A stretch of DNA of 64,000 nt, from assembly GCA_964466195.1 (NCBI GenBank), contig CAYXMQ010000007.1:1-64000 (forward strand), read 5' to 3'. The position numbers and the translations under genes are program-made. The DNA comes from PFJX01 sp964466195 (GTDB taxonomy: Bacteria; Pseudomonadota; Gammaproteobacteria; Burkholderiales; Thiobacillaceae). A model generated the notes under the pieces. The model was not told the origin of the DNA, made no database searches, and was given only the letters and a program-made list of their open reading frames with translations. The number at the start of each line of letters is the position of its first letter. Within the stretch, counting starts at the first letter, position 1. Positions 52,496 through 61,825 of this stretch are shown piece by piece.

Positions 52496-55237
52496 CTAAA
52501 ACAACGCCTTGTTAATGATGCTTTCAAGCTGGGATTTGTGTTGGCTGGCAATTCCCGTGGCCGGCGCGGAAGACTCCGGACGTCCGGCATAGCTTACCGG
52601 CAGTGATGAAAGTTGCTGTAATTGGAAAGCCATGAATCGCCAGGCTCCTTGATTACGCGGTTCGTCTTGCGCCCAGATCAATTCCTGCGCGCGGAGATAG
52701 CGCCCGATTAACTTGCAAATTTCAACATCCGGCACCGGATACAACTGTTCTACCCGGATCAGCGCAATATGCTCAAGCGCCTTCTCCCGGCGTATACGCG
52801 CCAGATCGTAATAAATCCGGCCACTGCAAAATACCAAACGGGTTACGTTTTCGATTTCGGCATCGCCAGTGCAATCCAGTAAGGGCTCGAATTTCCCGCT
52901 GCTCAATTCAGTTAACTCGGATACGGCTTCGGGATGTCGTAACAGGCTCTTTGGCGTGAAAAGAATCAACGGCTTGCGATATGGCCTGACGACTTGCCGG
53001 CGCAGCACATGAAACAGTTGCGCTGGCGTGCTGGCCTGGATGATCTGGATATTGTCGTGCGCAGTCAGTTGTAGAAAACGCTCGATACGGCCAGAGGAGT
53101 GTTCCGGTCCCTGGCCTTCATAGCCATGCGGCAGAAACAGCGTGAGTCCATTCAAACGATCCCATTTGGTTTCGCCGGAGGCAATGAATTGGTCGATGAC
53201 GACTTGAGCGCCATTGACGAAATCACCGAATTGCGCTTCCCAAATAACCAATTGATCCGGCGCCGCTCCGGCATAGCCATATTCAAAACCGAGCACGGCT
53301 TCTTCCGAAAGCAGCGAGTCGATCACCAGGAAATTCGCTTGCCCGGGAATAAGGTTTTGCAGCGGAATAAAAACTCCGGCATCCCAGCGTTCTCGATTCT
53401 GGTCGTGCAATACGGCATGGCGGTGAAAGAACGTGCCACGACCGGAATCCTGTCCGGTCAGGCGAACCGGCACGCCGTCGCTGAGCAAACTGGCATAGGC
53501 CAAATTTTCCGCCATGCCCCAATCGAGCGGCAATACGCCCTGCCCCATCAATTTTCGATCATCCATGATCTTTTGTACGCGCGGATGCAGCGTGAAACTG
53601 ATCGGAACATCAAGCAGGCGTTTGGCCAACGCTTGTAATCTGCTTGTTGGAAGCGCGGTAGGCGTCTCGTCGCGCCAATGGCTGTCGCGATACGGCCCCC
53701 AATCCGCCGCATACGGATTCTTCGCGCCGGCTTGGTGGCTGGCGGGCGCATCCAGGCCCGCCTTGTAAGCCTGGATCATGGAGGTTGCTTCTTCTGCCGT
53801 GACCACTTCCAGCGCAGCCAGCTGCGCTGCATAAAGCGCGCGGGTACTGGGTAAAGCGTGGATGCGCCGATACATCAGCGGCTGCGTGACCATCGGTTCA
53901 TCCTGTTCGTTATGACCCAGGCGGCGGTAGCAGATCAGATCGATGGCGATGTCGCGCTTCCAGAACATGCGATATTCGATGGCGATGCGCGCGGCGCGGA
54001 TCACTGCTTCCGGATCGTCGCCGTTGACATGCAGCACCGGTGCTTCAACCATTTTCATGACGTCGGTGCAATACAGGCTGGAACGGCTGTCGCGCGGGTC
54101 GGACGTGGTGAAGCCTATCTGGTTGTTGATGACGATATGGATCGTGCCGCCAGTGCGAAAACCGCGTGTGGCCGCCATGTTGAGCGTCTCCATCACCACC
54201 CCCTGGCCGGCGAGCGCGGCATCGCCATGGATCAGTATGGGCATGACCTGGCTGCCGTCACGGTCGCCGCGACGTTGCTGCTGCGCGCGCACCCAACCTT
54301 CGACGACCGGATTGACGATCTCCAGATGCGAGGGATTGAAGGCCAGCGCGACGCGAATCGAACCGCCGGCGGTGATCAGATCGGCCGCAAAACCCTGGTG
54401 ATACTTCACGTCGCCGCTGCGGCGGACATCGATTTCCTCATTCTGCGCATGTTCGAACAGCTCGATGACCGAACGATCGAGTACGTTGTGCAGCACATTG
54501 AGACGTCCTCGGTGCGCCATGCCCAAGCCGATTTCTTGCACGCCGGCGCGAGCGGACTGTTCGATCAGATCGTTCAACAGCGGAATCAGCGACTCGGCGC
54601 CTTCCAAAGAAAAACGCTTCTGCCCGACAAAGCGAGTGTGCAGCGTTTTCTCCAGCGTTTCGGCCGCCGTCAACTGACGCAGCAACCAACTGCGCAGGTC
54701 GTCATCCATGATCGGCGCGCCGTATTCGCCTTCCAGCCTTTTTTGCAGCCAGCGTTTCTGCTGGGTATCGCAAAGATGCATGTATTCCGCGGACAGCGTG
54801 CCGCAATAGGCTTTCTGTACGTGCGTGATGATGTTGCGCAGCGTGTCGCGCCCACTATTGCCAGCCCCGCCGGCGAGCGAACCGGTTTCAAATTCCTGAT
54901 TCAGATCTGCCGGCGTCAGTCCGTGATTGGCCGGGTCCAATTCGGGAATGAGCCGGGTGGATTGTTGCTGCAGCGGATCCAGGGCGGCGGCACGAAAACC
55001 ATGAAAGCGATAGGCGTTGATTAGTTGCAACACCCCGACCTGACTGGCTTCGCATTTCAACAGCGGCAGGTCGGAAATCATGACCGCTTCATTTTTTGCG
55101 TAGACCGCCGGCGTCGAAACGGTTGCCGCCTCGGCGCGCGGCTCAAGGTAGTCGATTGGGTGGGCAGCCAGGTAAGCCGCCAGATACTCCGCGCTGCCGG
55201 AAAACAGCGCCGTCGCCGGAAGGGAATCGCGCTTCAT
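52496..55237 (-). CDS. sucA: 2-oxoglutarate dehydrogenase E1 component
   Basis: The thiamine-diphosphate decarboxylase of the 2-oxoglutarate dehydrogenase complex. 913 residues. N-terminal YLEPRAEA...; TPP site including GMAHRGRLNVLHNVLD, GDVKYHQGFAAD and HGDAALAGQGVVMETLNMA; C-terminal FLPHGYEGQGPEHSSGRIERFLQL and WAQDEPRNQGAW. It is the last gene before the terminator: genes for E2 (odhB) and E3 (lpd), which usually follow, are not here and must be elsewhere if the complex works. Confidence 0.97.
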   Translation of the reverse strand: MKRDSLPATALFSGSAEYLAAYLAAHPIDYLEPRAEAATVSTPAVYAKNEAVMISDLPLLKCEASQVGVLQLINAYRFHGFRAAALDPLQQQSTRLIPELDPANHGLTPADLNQEFETGSLAGGAGNSGRDTLRNIITHVQKAYCGTLSAEYMHLCDTQQKRWLQKRLEGEYGAPIMDDDLRSWLLRQLTAAETLEKTLHTRFVGQKRFSLEGAESLIPLLNDLIEQSARAGVQEIGLGMAHRGRLNVLHNVLDRSVIELFEHAQNEEIDVRRSGDVKYHQGFAADLITAGGSIRVALAFNPSHLEIVNPVVEGWVRAQQQRRGDRDGSQVMPILIHGDAALAGQGVVMETLNMAATRGFRTGGTIHIVINNQIGFTTSDPRDSRSSLYCTDVMKMVEAPVLHVNGDDPEAVIRAARIAIEYRMFWKRDIAIDLICYRRLGHNEQDEPMVTQPLMYRRIHALPSTRALYAAQLAALEVVTAEEATSMIQAYKAGLDAPASHQAGAKNPYAADWGPYRDSHWRDETPTALPTSRLQALAKRLLDVPISFTLHPRVQKIMDDRKLMGQGVLPLDWGMAENLAYASLLSDGVPVRLTGQDSGRGTFFHRHAVLHDQNRERWDAGVFIPLQNLIPGQANFLVIDSLLSEEAVLGFEYGYAGAAPDQLVIWEAQFGDFVNGAQVVIDQFIASGETKWDRLNGLTLFLPHGYEGQGPEHSSGRIERFLQLTAHDNIQIIQASTPAQLFHVLRRQVVRPYRKPLILFTPKSLLRHPEAVSELTELSSGKFEPLLDCTGDAEIENVTRLVFCSGRIYYDLARIRREKALEHIALIRVEQLYPVPDVEICKLIGRYLRAQELIWAQDEPRNQGAWRFMAFQLQQLSSLPVSYAGRPESSAPATGIASQHKSQLESIINKALF

Positions 55238-55324
55238 GTCTGCACCGTTAGATCAGGGTTGAGGAACTCAGCAGCGCCTGCCCGCGCAGCGCGCCTCCTG
55301 AAAAAGGGGCGCAGCGAGCCAGGG

Positions 55325-56617
55325 TCAACGGCCGCGCAGATCGAGCGGTACGAATTCACGCCGCAACGGCCCGGTATAAAGCTGCCGCGGCCGTGCGATC
55401 TTGTGCCCCGGAGAGGCGATCATTTCATTCCACTGCGCAATCCAGCCGGCCGTGCGCGCCAATGCGAAGATGGCAGTAAACATCGAAGTGGGTATGCCGA
55501 GCGCGCGCAACACGATGCCGGAGTAGAAATCGACGTTGGGATACAGCTTCTTCTCGATGAAATACTCGTCTTCGAGCGCTATCTGCTCCAGTTTCAGCGC
55601 CATCTTGAACAACGGATCGTCATGCAGGCCCAGCTCATCGAGCACCTCGTGGCAGGTCTGACGCATGATCGCAGCGCGCGGATCCATGTTTTTGTAAACG
55701 CGGTGGCCAAAGCCCATCAGGCGGAAACCGGAATTCCGGTCCTTGGCGCGGTCGACAAACTCGCCGATGCGAGAAATGTCGCCCATCTCTTCCAGCATGC
55801 TCAGAACCGCTTCATTCGCCCCGCCATGCAGCGGTCCCCACAAACAAGCCGTACCGGCGGCAATGCACGCAAACGGGTTGGCATAGCTGGAACCCGCCAT
55901 GCGTACGGTCGAGGTCGAGGCGTTCTGTTCGTGGTCGGCATGCAGAATGAAAATACGGTCCAGCGCGCGTGACAGCACCGGGTTGGGCTTGAATTGCTCG
56001 CAGGGATTGGCATGCAGCATGTGCAGGAAATTCTCCGCATAGCCCATGTGGTTCTGCGGATAGATGAAGGGTTCACCTTTGTTGTATTTGTATGACCAGG
56101 CCGCCACCGTCGGCACCTTGGCCAACAGCCGGAACATCGAAATTTCGCGTTGATTGGCGTCGGCGACGTTGCTCCCCTCGGGATAAAACGCTGCCATCGC
56201 ACCGATGATCGACACCATGACCGCCATCGGATGCGCATCGCGCCGAAAACCCTTGTACAGCGACAGCATCTGGTCGTGCAGCATACTGTGGTGGGTGATC
56301 AAGAAATCGAAATCCTTCTTCTGCTCCGCGTTGGGCAATTCGCCGTGCCAGAGCAGATAGGCGACTTCCAGAAAATCGGATTTCTCGGCCAGCTGTTCGA
56401 TCGGGTAGCCGCGGTAATAGAGCAGGCCTTCATCGCCATCGATGTAGGTGATGCTGGAGGAACAGCTGGCGGTCGACAGGAAGCCCGGGTCGTAAGTGAA
56501 GTAGCCCTGATTGCCCAAGGTGCGGGTGTCGACGACATTCGGCCCCAGTGTGCCTTGCATGGTGGGCAGTTCTATCGTCTGATCTTCGATCTTGAGTGCG
56601 GCGGCGGGCTGGATCAT
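55325..56617 (-). CDS. gltA: Citrate synthase, type II
   Basis: Condenses acetyl-CoA and oxaloacetate. 430 residues, the large hexameric, NADH-sensitive type of Gram-negative bacteria. Active-site segments: ILHADHEQNASTSTVRMAGS, GPLHGGANEAVLSMLEEMG and MGFGHRVYKNMDPRA with the catalytic His/Asp residues. I chose the ATG giving MIQPAAALKIEDQ; upstream frame runs into sdhE. Gap to sucA 87 bp, without a clear terminator. Confidence 0.97.
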   Translation of the reverse strand: MIQPAAALKIEDQTIELPTMQGTLGPNVVDTRTLGNQGYFTYDPGFLSTASCSSSITYIDGDEGLLYYRGYPIEQLAEKSDFLEVAYLLWHGELPNAEQKKDFDFLITHHSMLHDQMLSLYKGFRRDAHPMAVMVSIIGAMAAFYPEGSNVADANQREISMFRLLAKVPTVAAWSYKYNKGEPFIYPQNHMGYAENFLHMLHANPCEQFKPNPVLSRALDRIFILHADHEQNASTSTVRMAGSSYANPFACIAAGTACLWGPLHGGANEAVLSMLEEMGDISRIGEFVDRAKDRNSGFRLMGFGHRVYKNMDPRAAIMRQTCHEVLDELGLHDDPLFKMALKLEQIALEDEYFIEKKLYPNVDFYSGIVLRALGIPTSMFTAIFALARTAGWIAQWNEMIASPGHKIARPRQLYTGPLRREFVPLDLRGR

Positions 56618-56625
56618 GTTCTTGA

Positions 56626-56877
56626 TTACCTTGGATATCGAGTTGTTTTGATGGCTTCCACCACAGCCGAATAGTCGGCGGGCGGTTCGCGCTCCGCCGT
56701 GATCCAGTCGAATAGGTTCATATCGTCCTGATCCAGCAAACGGGCAAAAACCGCCCGTTGCTCGGCAGATAAATCGGCATAACGAACATCGAGGAATCGC
56801 GTCAGCCAGGCATCCAGTTCCAGCATCCCGCGTCGGCATCGCCAACGCAGTCGGTTTTCGGAAAGTTCGCCCGCCAC
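56626..56877 (-). CDS. sdhE: FAD assembly factor SdhE
   Basis: A small (83-residue) helical protein that promotes covalent attachment of FAD to SdhA. The RGxxE motif reads RRGMLELD (about residues 16-23), followed by FLDVRYADLSAEQRAVFARLL and the DxDLFDW-type DDMNLFDWI. The start is GTG at 56877, supported by AGGAA about 4 bp upstream. Its place directly after sdhB fits its role. Confidence 0.93.
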   Translation of the reverse strand: MAGELSENRLRWRCRRGMLELDAWLTRFLDVRYADLSAEQRAVFARLLDQDDMNLFDWITAEREPPADYSAVVEAIKTTRYPR

Positions 56878-56884
56878 GCGGTTC

Positions 56885-57583
56885 CTACAATGCCCGCTTT
56901 ACGAGCAGCGACTTGATTTTGCCGATGGCGGCGGTGGGGTTCAACCCTTTCGGGCAGACTTCAACGCAGTTCATGATGCCGTGGCAACGGAACAGGCGGT
57001 AAGGGTCTTCCAGAAAATCCAGGCGTTCATCGGTCGAATGGTCGCGCGTATCGGCAATGAAGCGGTAGCCCTGCAACAAGGCGGCGGGACCGAGGAACTT
57101 GTCCGGGTTCCACCAGAACGACGGACACGAGGTCGTACAGCAGCCGCACAGTATGCATTCCCACAAACCATCCAGTTCGGCGCGGTCCTGCGGGCTTTGC
57201 AGGCGTTCGTTTTCCGGTTCCGGATCGAGGTTGATCAAATACGGTTTCACCGCCCGGTAATGCTGATAGAACTGGGTCATATCGACGATCAAGTCGCGCA
57301 CCACGCCCAGGCGCGGCAGCGGACGGATCTCGATCGGCTGCTTCAGCCCTTCCAGCGCGGTGATGCAGGCCAGCACGTTGGTGCCGTTGACGTTGACGCC
57401 ATCGGACCCGCATACGCCTTCCCGGCACGAGCGGCGGAAGGTCAGGCTTTCATCGAGGGTGTCCTTGATCGCGATCAGCGCATCCAGCACCTTTTTGCCC
57501 TTCGGGTCGAAGTCGAGCTCGTAATCCTGCATGTTCGGCGCCGTACCGGCTTCGGGATCGTAACGGTAGATACGGAAGCGCAT
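56885..57583 (-). CDS. sdhB: Succinate dehydrogenase iron-sulfur subunit
   Basis: Carries electrons from FAD to quinone through [2Fe-2S], [4Fe-4S] and [3Fe-4S] clusters. 232 residues. Cluster ligands: CREGVCGSDGVNVNGTNVLAC, CILCGCCTTSCPSFWW and CHGIMNCVEVCPKGLNP. It overlaps sdhA by one base. Confidence 0.97.
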   Translation of the reverse strand: MRFRIYRYDPEAGTAPNMQDYELDFDPKGKKVLDALIAIKDTLDESLTFRRSCREGVCGSDGVNVNGTNVLACITALEGLKQPIEIRPLPRLGVVRDLIVDMTQFYQHYRAVKPYLINLDPEPENERLQSPQDRAELDGLWECILCGCCTTSCPSFWWNPDKFLGPAALLQGYRFIADTRDHSTDERLDFLEDPYRLFRCHGIMNCVEVCPKGLNPTAAIGKIKSLLVKRAL

Positions 57584-59367
57584 CAGTACGTCCTTTCTTT
57601 CGGCTGGAAAGTCTCTACCGTGAGCGGCTTCAAACGCACGGGCTTGTAATCGAGTTGGTCCGCGTCCTGAAAATACAGGGTATGGCGCAGCCAGCGATCA
57701 TCGTCGCGTTGGGGAAAATCCTCCCGCGTATGCGCGCCGCGGCTTTCGGTGCGCGCCAGCGCGGAAACCAGCGTGGCGCGGGAAATGGCCATCAGGTTTT
57801 CGAGTTCCAGCGCCTCCAGGCGGGCGGTGTTGAACATCTTGCTGTGGTCGGACAGCGCCGCATCCGGCAAGCGGGCCGCCACCTTGTCCAGCATGGCCAG
57901 GCCGGCCTGCAACAGCGAAGCGCTTCGGTAGACGCCGCAATGCTCCTGCATGATGCGCTGCATTTCGCCGCGCAGGCCGGCCACGGTTTCCGAGCCGCCG
58001 CGTTTATCCCAGCGCGCCAGACGCGCCCGCGCCTTGTCCACCTGATCCTGCGGCAGCGGCCTCGGGAACGGGTTGTCGCGCAGATACTCGATCACGTGCT
58101 GGCCGGCGGCGCGGCCGAATACCACCAGATCGAGCAGCGAATTGCCGCCCAGCCGGTTGGCGCCGTGCACCGAGACGCAGGCGCACTCGCCCACCGCGTA
58201 CAGCCCGGGGGTCGGCTCTTCCGGGCCATAGCGCACCGGCGACACCACCTGGCCGTACATGTTGGTCGGAATGCCGCCCATCATGTAATGCGCGGTCGGC
58301 GTGACCGGAATCGGCAAATCAATCGGGTCGACGCCGGCGAATTGCATCGAGAGCTCGCGTATGCCTGGCAGGCGCGACTTGATCGCCTCGGCGCCGAGGT
58401 GCTCGATCTTCAGATGCACGTAATCGCCATGCTCGCCGCAGCCGCGCCCGGCGCGAATCTCCTGGGCAATGGCGCGCGCCACCACATCGCGCGAGGCCAG
58501 GTCCTTGGCGTTCGGCGCATAGCGCGCCATGAACTTCTCGCCGTCCTTGTTGACCAGATAGCCGCCCTCCCCGCGCACGCCTTCGGAAATCAGGCTGCCG
58601 ACTTCCGGGATGCCGGTCGGGTGGAATTGCCAGAACTCCATGTCTTCCAGCGGCAGGCCGGCGCGCAGCACCATGCCGAGGCCATCGCCGGTGTTGATAT
58701 GGGCATTGGTGGAATGTCGGAAGATGCGGCAAGCGCCGCCGGTCGCCAGCAAGGTCGCGCGCGATTCGAACAGACAGGCCTCGCCGGTTTCGATCTCCAG
58801 CGCCACCACGCCCAGCACGCTGCCGGCCTCGTCGCGAATCAAGTCGAGTGCGAAAAACTCGTCGAAAAACTGCGTACGCGCGGCGATGTTGCGTTGATAC
58901 AGCGTGTGCAACAGCGCATGGCCGGTGCGGTCAGCCGCGGCGCAGGTGCGTATCGCCTGCTCGCCGCCGTAATTTTGTGATTGGCCGCCGAACGGCCGCT
59001 GATAAATTTTGCCGTTGTCCAGGCGCGAGAACGGCAAGCCCATGTGCTCCAGTTCGTAAACGGCGCTGGCCGCGTTGCGGCACATGAACTCGATGGCATC
59101 CTGGTCGCCCAGGTAGTCCGAGCCCTTCACGGTGTCGTACATATGCCAATGCCAGTTGTCGTCCGACACATTGCCCAGCGCTGCGGTAATGCCGCCCTGC
59201 GCCGACACGGTATGCGAGCGGGTCGGAAACACTTTCGAAATCAGCGCCACTTTGAGATTGGCCTGCGCCAGTTGCAGCGCTGCGCGCAAACCGGCGCCGC
59301 CGCCGCCGACGATCACGGCATCGAAGGTGCGCTTGGGAATCTGTGCTGGGTCCATGGGTTTGCTCAC
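57583..59367 (-). CDS. sdhA: Succinate dehydrogenase flavoprotein subunit
   Basis: Oxidises succinate to fumarate. 594 residues. FAD-binding GGGGAGLRAALQLAQANL (about 21-38); covalent flavin His52 in RSHTVSAQGGI; catalytic HPTGIPEVGSLISEGVRGEGG near 250-270; C-terminal RGAHTREDFPQRDD. The ATG overlaps the sdhD stop by 4 bp. Confidence 0.98.
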   Translation of the reverse strand: MSKPMDPAQIPKRTFDAVIVGGGGAGLRAALQLAQANLKVALISKVFPTRSHTVSAQGGITAALGNVSDDNWHWHMYDTVKGSDYLGDQDAIEFMCRNAASAVYELEHMGLPFSRLDNGKIYQRPFGGQSQNYGGEQAIRTCAAADRTGHALLHTLYQRNIAARTQFFDEFFALDLIRDEAGSVLGVVALEIETGEACLFESRATLLATGGACRIFRHSTNAHINTGDGLGMVLRAGLPLEDMEFWQFHPTGIPEVGSLISEGVRGEGGYLVNKDGEKFMARYAPNAKDLASRDVVARAIAQEIRAGRGCGEHGDYVHLKIEHLGAEAIKSRLPGIRELSMQFAGVDPIDLPIPVTPTAHYMMGGIPTNMYGQVVSPVRYGPEEPTPGLYAVGECACVSVHGANRLGGNSLLDLVVFGRAAGQHVIEYLRDNPFPRPLPQDQVDKARARLARWDKRGGSETVAGLRGEMQRIMQEHCGVYRSASLLQAGLAMLDKVAARLPDAALSDHSKMFNTARLEALELENLMAISRATLVSALARTESRGAHTREDFPQRDDDRWLRHTLYFQDADQLDYKPVRLKPLTVETFQPKERTY

Positions 59368-59717
59368 CTAACGCTCCAAAGAATATCCACCGTCCATACC
59401 AGACAAGCCAGATAGAGCACGGCGAAGGCGAAGTACAGGGCCAGACGCGGCAGCGTGCAACGCGCGCAATGCAGATAGTCGATGATCATTTCGCGTAGAC
59501 CGATCCAGGCATGAATCAACATCGCGGCGATGAACAGAAACGCCGCCACTTTCATCGCCAGGGATGCAAACAGCCCGTGCCAGGCGGCATAGTCAAGCGG
59601 GCCCGACGTCAGCAGACAAAGCAGAAAAACCGGTATGAACAAGGCCATGTAAACCGCGCTGGCGCGTTGCCACAGCCACATGTCCAGGCCGCGGTGCGAT
59701 CCGCCGACGCGTCTCAT
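59364..59717 (-). CDS. sdhD: Succinate dehydrogenase membrane anchor subunit D
   Basis: 117 residues with three membrane segments. Heme/quinone region HAWIGLREMIIDYLH (about 71-85). I chose the ATG overlapping the sdhC stop (ATGA). Weak overall conservation is normal for this subunit; position between sdhC and sdhA makes the call firm. Confidence 0.93.
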   Translation of the reverse strand: MRRVGGSHRGLDMWLWQRASAVYMALFIPVFLLCLLTSGPLDYAAWHGLFASLAMKVAAFLFIAAMLIHAWIGLREMIIDYLHCARCTLPRLALYFAFAVLYLACLVWTVDILWSVR

Positions 59718-60109
59718 GACATGCTTCCCGAATCGAACAGGCTGAACAGTGCAGCCGCACCGACCAGAGCCATGGCTGCGGCCAGCGCCAGCCTTGCAGT
59801 CAGCCGTGCGCGCATTTTCTCCTCGCCCCAGCCGAGATCGAAGCCTAGGTGGCGCAGGCCGGCGAACAGGTGGTGCAGCAGCGCCCACAGAGCACCCAGG
59901 CCAATCAACCAGCCCAGGCCGCCGGCAAAAAACGCCTGCACGCGGGCGAAATCCTCCGGCGAGCGCAAGGACAGCATCAGCGTGTAAAGCAGGCCGGGAA
60001 TGAGCAGAGCAAGCAATGCACCGCTGGCACGGTGCAGGATGGACACCACTCCGCCTATTGGTAGCCGGATGGCTAGAAGATCAAGGAAAAAGGGGCGTTG
60101 CCGATGCAT
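59714..60109 (-). CDS. sdhC: Succinate dehydrogenase cytochrome b556 subunit
   Basis: 131 residues with three membrane segments. N-terminal RPFFLDLLAIRLPIGGVVSI and HRASGALLALLIPGLLY form the quinone site; heme ligand His is in LHHLFAGLRHLGFDLG. The ATG at 60109 has AGGACGGAAAC before it; longer forms lie in the leader. First gene of the operon. Confidence 0.94.
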   Translation of the reverse strand: MHRQRPFFLDLLAIRLPIGGVVSILHRASGALLALLIPGLLYTLMLSLRSPEDFARVQAFFAGGLGWLIGLGALWALLHHLFAGLRHLGFDLGWGEEKMRARLTARLALAAAMALVGAAALFSLFDSGSMS

Positions 60110-60156
60110 GTTTCCGTCCTCTCGTGCGCCGTGCCGAGCGCCATTCAGGTCGCCGC

Positions 60157-60185
60157 ATTTAACGCTTATTGCGCTGCACAATCAA
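60157..60185 (-). promoter_or_regulatory. Sigma-70 promoter for the sdh-gltA-sucA operon
   Basis: On the minus strand TTGATT, 17-bp spacer, TTAAAT. Transcription would begin near 60150, about 40 nt before sdhC. Confidence 0.6.
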
Positions 60186-60360
60186 CTCTCGTAAGGTAGG
60201 GCGGCAGGGATGCCGGCAAGCCAAGATTTCGTGTTTGCGGCGGGCTGCTCCACCTGTTTTTGCTCAGACCGTTCGCGGCTGTGTGCCCACGAAAGCCGCC
60301 TTCCCTTGTACTATCCGCTATCCGACAAATTCAGTCGGGTATTACTGAAAGGATGAAAAC

Positions 60361-60600
60361 ATGAGTGAACCTGTTGTCGCCGGCAAGGAGCCGATCGAGG
60401 CCAATCTGGCAGCCGGAGAGTATTGGTGGTGCAGTTGCGGCAAATCGAAAAACCAACCGTATTGCGACGGTTCGCATGCCGGCACCGACTTCAAACCGAT
60501 GCCGTTCAAGGTTGAGACGCTGACGCAAGTATGGCTGTGCACCTGCAAGCATTCCGCCAACCCGCCGTATTGCGACGGGGCGCATGAGTTGCTGGATTGA
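60361..60600 (+). CDS. Protein with two CDGSH iron-sulfur motifs
   Basis: 79 residues with two CDGSH half-motifs: Cys24, Cys26, Cys35, His39 (WCSCGKSKNQPYCDGSH) and Cys60, Cys62, Cys71, His75 (LCTCKHSANPPYCDGAH). Each would hold a [2Fe-2S] cluster with three Cys and one His, as in mitoNEET-type domains; a single chain with two motifs can fold without dimerising. Function in bacteria is largely unknown (iron-sulfur handling or redox sensing). AAAGGATG precedes the ATG. The rsx operon follows 101 bp downstream. Confidence 0.9.
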   Translation: MSEPVVAGKEPIEANLAAGEYWWCSCGKSKNQPYCDGSHAGTDFKPMPFKVETLTQVWLCTCKHSANPPYCDGAHELLD

Positions 60601-60701
60601 TTCTGCTGCAGCCGGCCGCGGTAAAAAATCCAACCGGCAGCTATAGCGTTGTCCGCGCCCTCCGGGGTAGCGGATAATCGCGGCGAAAAATCTAGCCCCT
60701 A

Positions 60702-61277
60702 ATGGAAAACTACCTCCTCATCCTCATCGGCACGGTGTTCGTAAACAACATCGTGATGTCCAAGATACTCGGGCTGTGTCCGTTTATGGGCGTATCGCGC
60801 AAGCTGGAAACGGCGATCGGCATGGGGGCGGCCACGACGTTCGTGCTGACCCTGGCTTCCGGCGCGAGCTATTTGATCGACACCTACGTGCTTGGCCAGG
60901 ACTTGTCCTATCTGCGCACCTTGTCGTTCATCGTGGTGATCGCCGGCATCGTCGGATTCACCGAGATGTTCATCAAGAAGACCTCGCCGGTGCTGTTCCG
61001 CGTACTCGGCATTTATCTGCCGCTGATCACCACCAATTGCGCGGTGCTGGGCATTCCGCTGTTGAATGTGCGTGAACAGCATAATTTTCTTGAATCGCTG
61101 TTTTTCGGCCTCGGCGGCGCGCTTGGCTTCACGTTGGTGCTGGTGCTGTTCGCCGCGATGCGCGAACGGCTGGAAGCGGCCGATGTGCCGAAGCCGTTTC
61201 AGGGCGTCAGCATCGCGATGATCACGGCGGGTTTGATGAGTCTGGCGTTCATGGGCTTCGCCGGGTTGATCCGCTGA
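60702..61277 (+). CDS. rsxA: Electron transport complex subunit RsxA/RnfA
   Basis: 191-residue membrane protein with six hydrophobic segments. GTVFVNNIVMSKILGLCPFM at the N-terminus and LITTNCAVLGIPLLN are family signatures, with the cysteines that hold a membrane-embedded Fe-S cluster in this family. It shares its last base with rsxB (TGATG). The complex couples NADH oxidation or proton/sodium gradient to ferredoxin-type carriers; in E. coli it resets SoxR. Confidence 0.96.
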   Translation: MENYLLILIGTVFVNNIVMSKILGLCPFMGVSRKLETAIGMGAATTFVLTLASGASYLIDTYVLGQDLSYLRTLSFIVVIAGIVGFTEMFIKKTSPVLFRVLGIYLPLITTNCAVLGIPLLNVREQHNFLESLFFGLGGALGFTLVLVLFAAMRERLEAADVPKPFQGVSIAMITAGLMSLAFMGFAGLIR

Positions 61278-61825
61278 TGCTGGCTTCCATTCTGGTCATG
61301 GCGGCGATCGGCCTGGTGCTCGGCGGCATCCTGGGCTGGGCGGCGATCAAGTTTCGCGTCGAAGACGATCCGCTGGTCGAAAAGATCGATGCGATCCTGC
61401 CGCAGACGCAATGCGGCCAATGCGGCTTTCCCGGTTGCAAACCTTATGCCGAAGCCATCGCCAAGGGCGAGGCGGATATCAACCAATGCCCGCCGGGCGG
61501 CGCGGATGGCGTCAAGCGCCTGGCCGAATTGCTCGGAGTGGAGCCGAAACCCCTGGGCGAGGGTCTGCAGCCGAAGCCGAAATCGGTCGCGGTCATCGAC
61601 GAGAACATCTGCATCGGTTGCACCTTGTGCATCCAGGCCTGCCCGGTCGATGCCATCGTCGGCGCCGCCAAGCAGATGCATGTCATCGTCGCCTCGCAAT
61701 GCACCGGCTGCGAACTCTGTCTGCCGCCCTGCCCGGTCGACTGCATCAGCATGCAGGTCATCAAGGAAGACGTGGAAACCTGGAAATGGCGCTATCCCAT
61801 CCACATGATGAAGCACGTGGCATGA
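61277..61825 (+). CDS. rsxB: Electron transport complex subunit RsxB/RnfB
   Basis: 182 residues. A short N-terminal membrane helix (ASILVMAAIGLVLGGILGWA), a 4Fe-4S domain TQCGQCGFPGCKPYAEAIA (about 46-64), then two ferredoxin motifs CIGCTLCIQACPVDA and CTGCELCLPPCPVDC. It receives electrons within the Rsx complex. The stop overlaps rsxC by 4 bp. Confidence 0.96.
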   Translation: MLASILVMAAIGLVLGGILGWAAIKFRVEDDPLVEKIDAILPQTQCGQCGFPGCKPYAEAIAKGEADINQCPPGGADGVKRLAELLGVEPKPLGEGLQPKPKSVAVIDENICIGCTLCIQACPVDAIVGAAKQMHVIVASQCTGCELCLPPCPVDCISMQVIKEDVETWKWRYPIHMMKHVA

